Origin: JBKEDC01 sp047975205
GTDB taxonomy: Bacteria; Bacteroidota; Bacteroidia; Bacteroidales; Prolixibacteraceae
Assembly: GCA_047975205.1 (NCBI GenBank)
Contig: JBKEDC010000048.1
Span: forward strand, 1-53,650
DNA: 53,650 bases
Direction: 5' to 3'
A program made the translations under genes and the position numbers. This document shows, one piece after another, positions 7,680 to 16,406 of this stretch (positions within the stretch are counted from its first letter, which is position 1; each line of letters begins with the position of its first letter). The notes beneath the pieces were generated by a model. It worked only from the letters and a program-made list of their open reading frames with translations, searched no databases and was not told the DNA's origin.

Positions 7680-10600
7680 ATGAAACCTATATTAAATATT
7701 GTACTAGTCCTCTTGCTGCATTATACAGCTTTAGCAAAAGAGTATGCAATAAAATATATCGGAATAAACGATGGTCTTTCTAATGAATACGTTGTTGACA
7801 TTACTGAGGATAAGGAGGGTTACATATGGTTTGCCACAGAAGAAGGACTCAATCGTTTTGACGGAAAATTTATCAGTAGTTTTTATAGCAATAGAGATGG
7901 ATCCTCTCTAAATCTAGCAGCCAATGAACTTAATGCTTTACTCGATGATCCGGATTCCTGCATTATGTGGGTGGCAACTCAGCGATCAGGATTAAATGCC
8001 ATTGATTACAAAAACAATTCCATTAAAAGTTTCAGTTCTCAAAATTCAGACTTAGTTACCAATGACATTACAGACCTTAAGAAATCGGGGGATGGCAAAA
8101 TCTGGATTACCACGTATAGTAATGGGATAGATTTATTGGACAAGGAAGGAATGAGCTTTACCCATTATCAAGTTAACAATATCAATGGCTTAGTTAGCAA
8201 TAAAGTTTGGACTTGCTTTGACGATAATAATGGGAAGCTATATGTTGGCCACCCTGATTCCGGTTTGAGTATTATTTCTATTAAAGATAAAACCGCTGTT
8301 AATTACCAACATGACCCAAAGGATAAGAATTCGCTTCCCGGAAATGAAGTGCTGAGCATATTTCAAGATAAAATGGGTTCGATATGGGTTGGTACTGATA
8401 AGGGATTAGCTCTATTTAATACTGCAACTCATCAATTTGAATCTTTAGCTAAATTTAATCCGAAGTTGGCTTTACGTATATTCGATATTAGGCAATTTTC
8501 TGATAATAAGCTTTGGGTATCTACTGAATTTGGTGGTGCAGTTGCTATCGATGTATCTCAGCGTTCATTCTCAGGCAGATCGACGTTTGTTACTGAAGAT
8601 ATCGATACGAACAATACTGATAATAACTTATCCTCATCTACTGTTCGAACTTTGTTTGAGGATTCTAATCGTAACATCTGGATGGGTACTTGGGGAGGCG
8701 GAGTTAACTTTATTAGCCGTATTGCCCCTCTTTTCAATAGTGTTCGACTTAAGCTTGACGAACACAAAACTCAACATCAGAAACCGGCAGTACTTTCTAT
8801 CAATTATGATACCGGAAAGAAAGATTTTTGGATTGGCACTGACGGAGAAGGCATCTATTCAATTGATGATAACAGACAAAACAAGCATTATCAGCTTCAG
8901 GCAAAGAGAGGAAGTGCTTCCTCAGTGCAGGTAATTCACACCGATAAATACGGAAATCAATGGTTCGGCTTGTTTCTCGGGGGATTGATATATCATGATT
9001 GCTCTAAGGATACATTTGTTCAGGTTTTCAATACTAAAAATGCCCATGTTGATGTTAGATCCATTTATGAAGACAACTCCGGACATCTCTGGGTTGGTAC
9101 TACCTCCGGATTATTTGTATTCGACAGTAAAACAAAGAAATTACTCCATTATTTTAATCGATTGAAAGATAATGATGTGCGCTGCGTGACATTAGATTCT
9201 TACGGAAACATTTGGCTGGGTAGTTTTGGCAGTGGCTTATATGTTTATGATCATTCAATGAAACTTAAAGAGCATTTTGACACAAGTAGCGGATTTCCTT
9301 CAAACACCATCAATTATATATTCCGTGGTTCTGAAAATAACATTTGGATTGCCAGTGGTAACGGATTAGTGAAATTCCAATTGCGTTCGAGCGAAGTGAA
9401 TAGCTTTTATACGGTTTTCAACAAGTCAAATCATTTGTCAAATACGCATATCAGAGCTATTACTGAAGATTTGTCGGGAAATATTTGGTTCAGTACCAAC
9501 AGAAGTATCAGTTGTATTCGTAAGTCTGATAATTCCGTTTTGAATTACGATCATCATTTGTCTTCCTTAATGGGGAGTTTCAATAGCGGATGTGTTGAGA
9601 ATTGTGGTCAAACAATTTATTTCGGTTCAACGAACGGCGTTTACTATTTCAACCCGGAGTATATTCTTAATTTCAAAAAATCACCCAAAGTTGAGTTTAC
9701 TCAAGTGCATATTTTCGAGCCTATCGGGAAACGCGATAATAATAATATTGTATTAACAGGGGCTGATATTGGCAAAAAATTGAATATAAGTTACGACTAC
9801 AATAATCTGGATATTCTCTTTGCTGTTAAGAATTATGCTTACGATGGGTATGTAAATTATTCCTATCGACTAAATAATAAAGATGATTTATGGTATCCGA
9901 TACCCGGCAACAATATTATCACACTCCGGAACTTATCGCCGGGTGATTACACCATTCAAGTCAGAACCCGAATAATCAACCAAAAGTGGTCGACTGATTA
10001 CACACAACTCAAATTACATATTCATCCACCGGTTTGGATGACTTGGTGGGCAATCTGTCTTTACATTCTCTTGCTTATATTAGTCGTTTTACTATTCGTA
10101 TATATCCGCGAAAAAAGGATAAAAGCCGAATACTTATATGAAAGTGAGCGAATAGTGCATGAACAAGACATAAAGTTAAATAACGAGCATTTACAATTTT
10201 ACACCAATATTACACACGAACTCCGCACTCCACTAACACTCATATTAGGTCCTATTGAAGACCTACTCAACAGTCCTACCTTGCAAGAAAAAGATTTGAA
10301 TAAGTTATCGCTAATTCATAAAAATACATTCCGACTTTTCAACTTAGTTAACCGCTTGCTGGATTTCAGAAAAACAGAAACCAACAATAAAAGACTATGT
10401 GTGGCCAAAGGCAATGTTGTAAAAGTTATTCAAGAGCTCGGACTCAAGTATAAGGAGCTTAACCGCAAAGAGAATGTAAATATCGTATTCACATCTCGCT
10501 CAAGTAATATTTCGTTGTTCTTCGATAAAGAAACCCTAACCGTTATACTCGACAATTTAATGTCGAATGCCATTAAGAACACCGATTCAGGAAGTGTTAT

Positions 10601-11747
10601 CTTATCGGTTGAACAGGTTACAATTCACAATGAACGATATGTAGAGTTTAAAGTGGTTGACACCGGATGCGGAATTACCGAAAGTGATTTAGCACAAATA
10701 TTTGACCGATATTTTCAGACAGAAGGAAAGAATAAACAAAATGGAACAGGCATCGGCCTAGCCCTAGTGAAAAGCTTAGTTCAATTGCATGAAGGAGAAA
10801 TAACAGCTCACAGCAAGCCTAATTTTGGTACTGCCATTACTATTCGATTCTTGCAGGATAACAATTATCCGAATGCAATGCATATGGATAATGAAGAGAA
10901 GAAACAAGAAACAAGAGCGGAAGATATCGACAAGGATAAAAAACTAAATCGCTCTTTAGTATTAATAGTAGAAGACAATATAGATATCTGCGAATATATT
11001 GAAGATGAACTTTCAGGGACATACGAAGTAGAAGTTGCCTTAAATGGACGAGAAGGGATAGAAAAAGCGATGGCGAGCATGCCTGATATTATTGTCAGTG
11101 ATATTATGATGCCCGAAGTGGACGGCCTGCAACTGTGCAAAGAATTAAAAAACAACATTAACACTTCACATATTCCGATTGTGCTGCTCACAGCGAAAAA
11201 CTCCATGTTAAACAAAGAAGAAGGCTATGATGCCGGAGCCGACTCTTATCTTACAAAGCCCTTCAGCTCCAGTTTGCTTAAAACACGATTAAAAAACATT
11301 TTATTCCAACGAGCTATATTAGCTTCAAAACTTTCGGCTGCCCAACAGATCGGGAAAACACTTTCTTTAGATGCGGAAAAAACAAGCGATATATCGGAGA
11401 TCAAGTTAAGCGAGTTAGATCAAAAATTCCTTCACAAAATATCGGATGCTGTTATTGAAAATCTACCCGATAATATTGTTGACGTGAAATACCTTACCGA
11501 TTACATGAGCATGAGCCATTCCACTTTATATCGTAAAGTTAAAGCACTGACAAACTCAACCATCAACGAATACATCCGGAAAGTTAAACTAAACCATAGT
11601 GCGGAGTTGCTCAAGGAGGGTAATTTTATGATTACAGAAGTAGCATTCAAAATTGGCATGAGCAGTCATGAGTACTTCCGAAAGTGTTTCAAAGAAGAAT
11701 TTGGTTGTTCTCCATCTGAATACATCCGTCGCTTTAAGAAAAGCTAA
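7680..11747 (+). CDS. Hybrid two-component system sensor/regulator (HTCS)
   Basis: A 1355-residue one-protein signalling system. After a signal peptide, the periplasmic part (about 20-700) carries repeated two-component propeller blades (EDKEGYIWFATEEGLNRFDG; EDNSGHLWVGTTSGL) and a Y_Y_Y domain (about 700-785). One membrane helix (about 790-812) leads to a HisKA domain with HELRTPLTLILGP (His846) and an ATPase domain (N-box DNLMSNAIKN, VVDTGCGI, GTGIGLALVKS). A receiver follows with Asp1141 in VSDIMMPEVDG and KPF, then an AraC-type DNA-binding domain at the C-terminus (ITEVAFKIGMSSHEYFRKCF). All catalytic residues are present. Such proteins sense breakdown products in the periplasm and activate the neighbouring susCD genes. 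The divergent susC makes the operon at 7448-1726 the likely target. Confidence 0.95.
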   Translation: MKPILNIVLVLLLHYTALAKEYAIKYIGINDGLSNEYVVDITEDKEGYIWFATEEGLNRFDGKFISSFYSNRDGSSLNLAANELNALLDDPDSCIMWVATQRSGLNAIDYKNNSIKSFSSQNSDLVTNDITDLKKSGDGKIWITTYSNGIDLLDKEGMSFTHYQVNNINGLVSNKVWTCFDDNNGKLYVGHPDSGLSIISIKDKTAVNYQHDPKDKNSLPGNEVLSIFQDKMGSIWVGTDKGLALFNTATHQFESLAKFNPKLALRIFDIRQFSDNKLWVSTEFGGAVAIDVSQRSFSGRSTFVTEDIDTNNTDNNLSSSTVRTLFEDSNRNIWMGTWGGGVNFISRIAPLFNSVRLKLDEHKTQHQKPAVLSINYDTGKKDFWIGTDGEGIYSIDDNRQNKHYQLQAKRGSASSVQVIHTDKYGNQWFGLFLGGLIYHDCSKDTFVQVFNTKNAHVDVRSIYEDNSGHLWVGTTSGLFVFDSKTKKLLHYFNRLKDNDVRCVTLDSYGNIWLGSFGSGLYVYDHSMKLKEHFDTSSGFPSNTINYIFRGSENNIWIASGNGLVKFQLRSSEVNSFYTVFNKSNHLSNTHIRAITEDLSGNIWFSTNRSISCIRKSDNSVLNYDHHLSSLMGSFNSGCVENCGQTIYFGSTNGVYYFNPEYILNFKKSPKVEFTQVHIFEPIGKRDNNNIVLTGADIGKKLNISYDYNNLDILFAVKNYAYDGYVNYSYRLNNKDDLWYPIPGNNIITLRNLSPGDYTIQVRTRIINQKWSTDYTQLKLHIHPPVWMTWWAICLYILLLILVVLLFVYIREKRIKAEYLYESERIVHEQDIKLNNEHLQFYTNITHELRTPLTLILGPIEDLLNSPTLQEKDLNKLSLIHKNTFRLFNLVNRLLDFRKTETNNKRLCVAKGNVVKVIQELGLKYKELNRKENVNIVFTSRSSNISLFFDKETLTVILDNLMSNAIKNTDSGSVILSVEQVTIHNERYVEFKVVDTGCGITESDLAQIFDRYFQTEGKNKQNGTGIGLALVKSLVQLHEGEITAHSKPNFGTAITIRFLQDNNYPNAMHMDNEEKKQETRAEDIDKDKKLNRSLVLIVEDNIDICEYIEDELSGTYEVEVALNGREGIEKAMASMPDIIVSDIMMPEVDGLQLCKELKNNINTSHIPIVLLTAKNSMLNKEEGYDAGADSYLTKPFSSSLLKTRLKNILFQRAILASKLSAAQQIGKTLSLDAEKTSDISEIKLSELDQKFLHKISDAVIENLPDNIVDVKYLTDYMSMSHSTLYRKVKALTNSTINEYIRKVKLNHSAELLKEGNFMITEVAFKIGMSSHEYFRKCFKEEFGCSPSEYIRRFKKS

Positions 11748-12114
11748 ATCTTTCGATAATAGTTGCTTGGATCATCTAATTCTCTTCTATTGATAGCATG
11801 TACAAATGTTTTTTATGCTCATTCTCATCAAAGGATAGGCCTAACTTGTATTCTTTTTGTTTAATACGTAATAAGGATAGGCATAAAAAGCATTCTTTGT
11901 ATCCATACTCTCTGAGTATAGTCTGCCAAAACAATTCTGAACGTTCATATTTTCTGATAAATTGTACAAAAGAAGATAGTTTCGAAAGGAGAATAACAAA
12001 CAAGTTTATGATAATCAGAGCGATAAGAATTCACACTCATTTCTATCTCGTTTTTGCATAGTTTAATTTTTTATAATTTATCGTGCTATAGTTACCCAAT
12101 ATACCATTAATTCA
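11748..12114. other. Intergenic region with an imperfect 42-base repeat
   Basis: Open frames exist on both strands (minus 12003-11776, 75 codons; plus 11798-12061, 87 codons) but neither resembles a family I know. AAGGATAGGC occurs at 11831-11840 and 11873-11882, followed by related sequence (21 of 26 matches), giving a 42-base period. On the minus strand this reads as two related 14-residue units, KECFLCLSLLRIKQ and KEYKLGLSFDENEH. I cannot tell a decayed gene from chance in AT-rich DNA. Confidence 0.3.
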
Positions 12115-12122
12115 TACCTTTA
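12115..12122 (+). promoter_or_regulatory. Candidate -7 box before cobalamin riboswitch 1
   Basis: TACCTTTA matches TAnnTTTG at 7 of 8 bases. It sits at the same distance (8 bases) from the TTTGGTTTCGG start of the riboswitch as the box before the second riboswitch does from its own (7 bases). It would start the transcript at about the first base of the aptamer. Confidence 0.35.
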
Positions 12123-12130
12123 CCGAAGTA

Positions 12131-12305
12131 TTTGGTTTCGGCATTGACACAAATCAATCCGAATGAAAAAGGGAACTCGGTGTAATTCCGGGGCTGTACC
12201 CGCAGCTGTAAGTCTCTATTGTTTTTCTGAAACTACAGCCACTGCCCATTGTTTGGGTGGGAAGGCATCAGAAAAGAGATAAGCCAGAAGACCTGCCAAA
12301 ATCAA
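12131..12305 (+). promoter_or_regulatory. Cobalamin riboswitch 1 (upstream of the cobalamin operon)
   Basis: The conserved cobalamin-aptamer pieces occur in order: GGGAACTCGGTGTAATTCCG, GGGGCTGTACCCGCAGCTGT, GCCACTGCC...GGGTGGGAAGGC and the B12-box-like GCCAGAAGACCTGCC. B12 binding is expected to lower expression of the downstream genes. The next 100 bases (12306-12406) have no run of U after a strong hairpin, so control at translation initiation is more likely than termination (inference). From 12192 through the ATG at 12407 it matches riboswitch 2 at all but about five positions without a gap. Confidence 0.95.
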
Positions 12306-12406
12306 TATTTTTTAATCAAAGCTTCGGGGTTAAAGCTGATGATGATATTCTACTTGTTAGGATTCACATTTTTATTTCTCCTTAGCTCATATCTTTTAAT
12401 TAAGGC

Positions 12407-12538
12407 ATGAGGTATCTTTTATTGCAAATATCATTTGGCTTATCTCCTCATCAGATAAGGCAACGATTCAAATACTTGTATCAGGTAACTCAAGCTTTTC
12501 ATTTATTCACTCAAAGTGTTTTTAATGCACTTTTTTAA
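12407..12538 (+). CDS. 43-codon leader frame behind riboswitch 1
   Basis: ATG at 12407 sits exactly where btuB starts behind riboswitch 2 (offset 8070 throughout) and shares the first three residues MRY with BtuB. It then diverges and runs to TAA 12536-12538, 11 bases before the DUF4198 gene. The peptide (MRYLLLQISFGLSPHQIRQR...) has no known domain. It is either a relic of a btuB copy fused here or a leader peptide whose translation the riboswitch gates, coupling to the genes behind. Nothing proves translation. Confidence 0.35.
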   Translation: MRYLLLQISFGLSPHQIRQRFKYLYQVTQAFHLFTQSVFNALF

Positions 12539-12549
12539 AACTATTCACA

Positions 12550-13353
12550 ATGAAAGCATTTAAAAGTATTGCGCTATCGGTTTTAATTTTTAGTTCTTTG
12601 GGAAGTTATGCCCATGTGCCATTTTTAAAACCCAATCAATTCATCGTATCAAACAATCGACTGCAAATTGAATCTTCATTCACGGAGTTCCCTTTTCAAG
12701 CTGATTTTGCTATGAGCTCTCCTTGTTTTTCTATTATCGACCCATAAGGTAAACAGAGCACCATTTCGCCTACTGCCAGAACTTGTGCGGCCGAGTATCT
12801 TGAACCGAAACTTGGAAATGACGGAATTTATCGTATTCATGCCGGCGTGCGCAAAGGACCAAAGTATAGGGCAATAGAAACTGCCGACGGCAAGCTCTAT
12901 TTTGCTGATGATATTAAGACTAAACAAGGGAAGATGACTCATATGCAATATTTCAGCAGTGCCGATACTTACATTTGTAAGGGAGATACCAGTTTTCGAG
13001 CTAAGCCTATGAGTGATGGTGTTGAAATTATCCCGTTATCATCACCCAATAACATGACACCTGACTGCAAAAAACAATTTCAAGTATATGAAAATGGAAA
13101 ACCGGCTACTAATGCCCGTGTAGTAGTGGTTTATGATGGTGAGCGTTACGAGTATAATAGAATAGGCGACCTTTATGATGTGGAGAATATCAGATCGAGT
13201 AACATTCATACCGACCATAATGGCATATTTACTTTTACGCCAAAAAAAACGGGACTTGTTTTATTGTTTGTTACCATTCATCATAAAATAAATGATGCTC
13301 TATGGGAGAGTTATAACACCTCACTTACATTAGAGGTTAACTTACCCGAATAA
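12550..13353 (+). pseudogene. DUF4198 periplasmic metal-uptake-like protein, split by one in-frame stop
   Basis: A 268-codon frame is interrupted once, by TAA at 12745-12747 (codon 66); the frame before and after is the same. The N-terminus is a signal peptide ending SYA, so the mature chain would begin HVPFLKPNQF, the His-first form usual in DUF4198 proteins (related to COG5266, periplasmic component of cobalt/nickel uptake). The second half has KPATNARVVVVYDGERY, HTDHNGIFTFTPKKTGLVLL and a closing beta-strand, typical of the C-terminal sandwich. Read through as Gln (CAA to TAA needs one change), it would be about 267 residues, a normal length. Lying first in a B12-repressed operon, it probably served cobalt supply (inference). 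A fresh nonsense mutation, a sequencing error or readthrough are all possible. Confidence 0.75.
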
Positions 13354-13382
13354 GATGATTTAATTCATTAATACGCTTCACA

Positions 13383-14396
13383 ATGATTTACGGTCACGGA
13401 GACGACAGCTATAATTTCGATGATATTCACATCAATTTCAGTTCAAATGTGAACCCGTTGGGAATAAACGAGGGTTTAAAAGCCCATTTAAATTCATGCT
13501 TAAATAGGTTGGGCAGTTATCCGGAACCGCTAGCTAATTGTTTGGCTCGCACTATTGAACAGCAAAAAGAGCTATCAATGGGGAGCGTATTAATTACCAA
13601 CGGAGCCGTTGAAGCTATTTATTTATTGGCTTCCCTATTCCAAAAGAAAAAATCATTGATTTACACACCTTCATTTTCAGAATATGAAGATGCTTGCCGC
13701 ATGTATAATCATGACATTATTTTTTGCTCAAACTTGCAATTTCCTAAAAAAATAGGCAGCGATATAGACATTGTCTGGATATGCAACCCTAATAATCCGG
13801 ATGGGAGTGTATTCAATAAAGAGATACTCAAAGAACAAATAACACAGCATTCAAATACATTGTTTATCATTGATGAGGCATATGCCGATTTCATTAACGA
13901 TGATATTTCTTTAATAAAAGAGGCTACCCAACTTCCGAATTTAGTTGTAATCCGTTCGTTAACCAAACGCTTTGCTATTCCGGCTCTCCGTTTAGGCTAT
14001 TTAGTATGTGCTCCGAAAATAATGGGTAAAGTAAAACAAATGCTCATGCCTTGGAGAATAAACGAGTTAGCCATAGAGGCCGGCTTATATTGTTTCTCTG
14101 AAAAATATGTAGATAGTTTTTCGCTCGCTGAGTTTTTACTCGAATCTCAGCGTTTTCAGTATGAAATTAATCAACTGAACAATTTTGAAGTAATTCCTTC
14201 ACCAAGCTCCTTTTTTTTGGTTGAAAGCAATATACCTGCTACCACCATAAAAACTGAATTAATTAAGCATCATGGAATCCTCATCCGTGATGCCTCTAAT
14301 TTTAGGGGATTATCTCCTTATCATTTCCGATTATCTACGCAATCGGCAGGTGCCAATAATAAACTTATAACTATTTTGAAAACATGGAATTTTTAG
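13383..14396 (+). CDS. cobD: Threonine-phosphate decarboxylase (CobD-type)
   Basis: A 337-residue PLP enzyme of the aminotransferase class I/II fold. It opens with YGHGDD and INFSSNVNPLG, as CobD/HisC-like proteins do. CNPNNPDGS, IIDEAYADF and RSLTKRFAIPALRLGY mark the cofactor site, with Lys195 as the Schiff-base lysine. It makes (R)-1-amino-2-propanol phosphate from L-threonine phosphate, the linker of the cobalamin nucleotide loop. The neighbours cbiB, cobT, cobS and cobU favour this role over histidinol-phosphate aminotransferase. It starts 29 bases after the broken DUF4198 gene and overlaps cbiB by 13 bases. Confidence 0.9.
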   Translation: MIYGHGDDSYNFDDIHINFSSNVNPLGINEGLKAHLNSCLNRLGSYPEPLANCLARTIEQQKELSMGSVLITNGAVEAIYLLASLFQKKKSLIYTPSFSEYEDACRMYNHDIIFCSNLQFPKKIGSDIDIVWICNPNNPDGSVFNKEILKEQITQHSNTLFIIDEAYADFINDDISLIKEATQLPNLVVIRSLTKRFAIPALRLGYLVCAPKIMGKVKQMLMPWRINELAIEAGLYCFSEKYVDSFSLAEFLLESQRFQYEINQLNNFEVIPSPSSFFLVESNIPATTIKTELIKHHGILIRDASNFRGLSPYHFRLSTQSAGANNKLITILKTWNF

Positions 14397-15322
14397 GCTA
14401 TCATGTTCTTGCGCTATGGATAGGTTTTCTACTCGACAAACTGTTAGGCGACCCTTTATGTCTCCCTCACCCAATTGTGTTGTTTGGCAAAAGTATTTCC
14501 TTTCTCACCCGTAAATTAAATAAGGGGAAATATCGTATGCTGAAAGGAGCTGTAAGCGCCCTGATTTTAATTGGTATCACTTTCTCATTCTTTGTGTTCT
14601 TAATCACTTATGCTTATTATACATCGCCTATACTCGGTCTTATCATCGAATCAATCGTTATCTTTTTCGGGTTGGCAGGCACTACGCTAATAAAAGAAGG
14701 TAAAGCCGTTTTTGAAGCTTTAAGCAAAGATTTATCTTCCGGCAGAACACGAGTAGGACGAATTGTAGGAAGAGATACAAGTCGGTTATCGGCAAATGAA
14801 GTTAAGGCTGCCACGCTCGAAACTTTGGCAGAAAACCTGAGTGATGGTGTTATTGCTCCGCTTTTTTGGCTTGCTCTTCTCGGAGCTCCGGGAATGATGA
14901 CCTATAAAATGGTTAATACCTTAGATTCCATGATTGGCTACAAGAATGAAGAATATCATTTATTTGGGAAGGTTGCCGCTCGAATTGATGATATAAGTAA
15001 TTTTATTCCGGCTCGAATTACAGCTATTCTGATGGGTGTTTGCAATGGTGAACAACGAGCTTTCAGGTTTATACAGAAATTTGGGAATGCACATAGCAGT
15101 CCTAATGCCGGATATCCGGAGGCAGCTTTAGCCGGGATTTTAAATGTAAGCTTCGGGGGAACGCATTCTTACTTCGGAAAATCAGTTTTCAAGCCCGTCA
15201 TCGGGGAAACAAAGCGAGATTTTAATCAGTCAGATTTAAATAAAACAATACAAATAATGAGAAGAACGGAATTACTATTTCTTTTAATCTTAACTGTAAT
15301 ATCCTCCGTTTTACTCTTCTAA
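14384..15322 (+). CDS. cbiB: Adenosylcobinamide-phosphate synthase CbiB
   Basis: A 312-residue inner-membrane protein with several hydrophobic segments (about 5-20, 55-100, 155-175, 295-311). It has the family motifs LLDKLLGDPLCLPHPIVLFG near the N-terminus, GRDTSRLSANEVKAATLETL, AENLSDGVIAPLFW and MIGYKNEEY. It joins aminopropanol phosphate (the CobD product) to adenosylcobyric acid. Normal length. The start overlaps the end of cobD by 13 bases, so translation is probably coupled. Confidence 0.95.
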   Translation: MEFLGYHVLALWIGFLLDKLLGDPLCLPHPIVLFGKSISFLTRKLNKGKYRMLKGAVSALILIGITFSFFVFLITYAYYTSPILGLIIESIVIFFGLAGTTLIKEGKAVFEALSKDLSSGRTRVGRIVGRDTSRLSANEVKAATLETLAENLSDGVIAPLFWLALLGAPGMMTYKMVNTLDSMIGYKNEEYHLFGKVAARIDDISNFIPARITAILMGVCNGEQRAFRFIQKFGNAHSSPNAGYPEAALAGILNVSFGGTHSYFGKSVFKPVIGETKRDFNQSDLNKTIQIMRRTELLFLLILTVISSVLLF

Positions 15323-15340
15323 TATTTCAATTTAGAACAT

Positions 15341-16393
15341 ATGAAAGCACTGCAAGATTTAAACATTAAGCCTATCAAAAATATAGAGCTTCAACAACTA
15401 CTTCAACACAATATTGACCAAAAAACAAAACCTGTTGGTTCTTTAGGAAGATTAGAAGAATTGGCAATGCAAATTGGGTTGGTTCAGGAAAGCACACAGC
15501 CATTGCTCAACAAGCCTGTTATGTTGACCATTGCCGCCGATCATGAAATTACGGCTGAGGGGGTTAGTCCGGTGCCCACTGAAATAACTTGGCAACAATG
15601 CTTAAACTTTATGAATGGTGGAGGTGGAATCGGGTTCTTGTGCAAACAATTCGGTTTTGACCTATATGTTGTTGATGCCGGTGTGGATTACGACTTTATG
15701 CCCCACCCAAAACTGATAGACAAAAAAGTGCGGAAAGCGAGCCGCAATTTCTTGCATGAACCTGCCATGACTTTAGCTGAATGCAATCAAGCAATACAAA
15801 ATGGGCGTGAGGTGGTTGCCGATTTTGCCCAAAAGGGAAGTAATGTTATCGGGTTTGGCGAAATGGGGATAGGAAATTCATCTCCGGCAACGGCTCTATT
15901 GTCAGTTTATGCACAAGCAGCCGTTAAGGATTGCACCGGCCCCGGTTGCGGACTGTTGCCCGAAGGCGTTCGCCACAAATCGGAAGTACTTGAGCAAGCT
16001 ATCAATAACTTGGGTATTGCAAATACTCCCGAAGAGAACTTAGCCCGTTTTGGAGGATTGGAAATAGCCACAATTGCCGGAGGAATGTTGGAAGCTGCTG
16101 CTCGAAGGATGCTGATTATTGTTGATGGTTTCATTACCACTTCCGGTTTTTTAGCAGCTTATGCTATCAACCCCGCCATAAAAGATTATGCTATCTTTTC
16201 CCACTGCTCGCATGAGCCCGCCCATCAATTAATGCTTGATTCTGTGGGTGGCAATCCGATTCTAGATTTACGGCTCCGTTTAGGTGAAGGAACCGGTGCT
16301 GCATTGGCTTATCCGATTGTACAAGCAAGTGTGGAAATGCTTAATCAAATGACTTCTTTTTCAGAAGCTAAGGTTTACAACATCACTAAATAA
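15341..16393 (+). CDS. cobT: Nicotinate-nucleotide--dimethylbenzimidazole phosphoribosyltransferase
   Basis: A 350-residue protein of full family length. KTKPVGSLGRLEELAMQIG at the N-terminus, TIAADHEITAEGVSPVP, FGEMGIGNSSPATALLS, GPGCGLLPEGV and RLGEGTGAALAYPIVQASVE are CobT motifs; the Glu in RLGEGTGA lies in the conserved C-terminal motif expected to hold the catalytic base. The enzyme activates the lower-ligand base as alpha-ribazole phosphate in the cytosol. It lies 18 bases after cbiB and 13 before cobS. No dimethylbenzimidazole synthase (BluB) is in the window, so the base may be taken up or made elsewhere. Confidence 0.96.
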   Translation: MKALQDLNIKPIKNIELQQLLQHNIDQKTKPVGSLGRLEELAMQIGLVQESTQPLLNKPVMLTIAADHEITAEGVSPVPTEITWQQCLNFMNGGGGIGFLCKQFGFDLYVVDAGVDYDFMPHPKLIDKKVRKASRNFLHEPAMTLAECNQAIQNGREVVADFAQKGSNVIGFGEMGIGNSSPATALLSVYAQAAVKDCTGPGCGLLPEGVRHKSEVLEQAINNLGIANTPEENLARFGGLEIATIAGGMLEAAARRMLIIVDGFITTSGFLAAYAINPAIKDYAIFSHCSHEPAHQLMLDSVGGNPILDLRLRLGEGTGAALAYPIVQASVEMLNQMTSFSEAKVYNITK

Positions 16394-16406
16394 AAAGAAC
16401 TTTCAA

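Noticed and set aside
8530..8934. 134-codon frame in another frame of the hybrid sensor
   Set aside because: Overlaps the propeller domain of the sensor; no independent features.
10865..11215. 116-codon minus-strand frame
   Set aside because: Antisense to the receiver domain of the hybrid sensor.
12847..13353. Separate 168-codon gene starting at GTG
   Set aside because: It is in the same frame as the upstream 66 codons and continues the DUF4198 domain, so it is the second half of one broken gene rather than a gene of its own.
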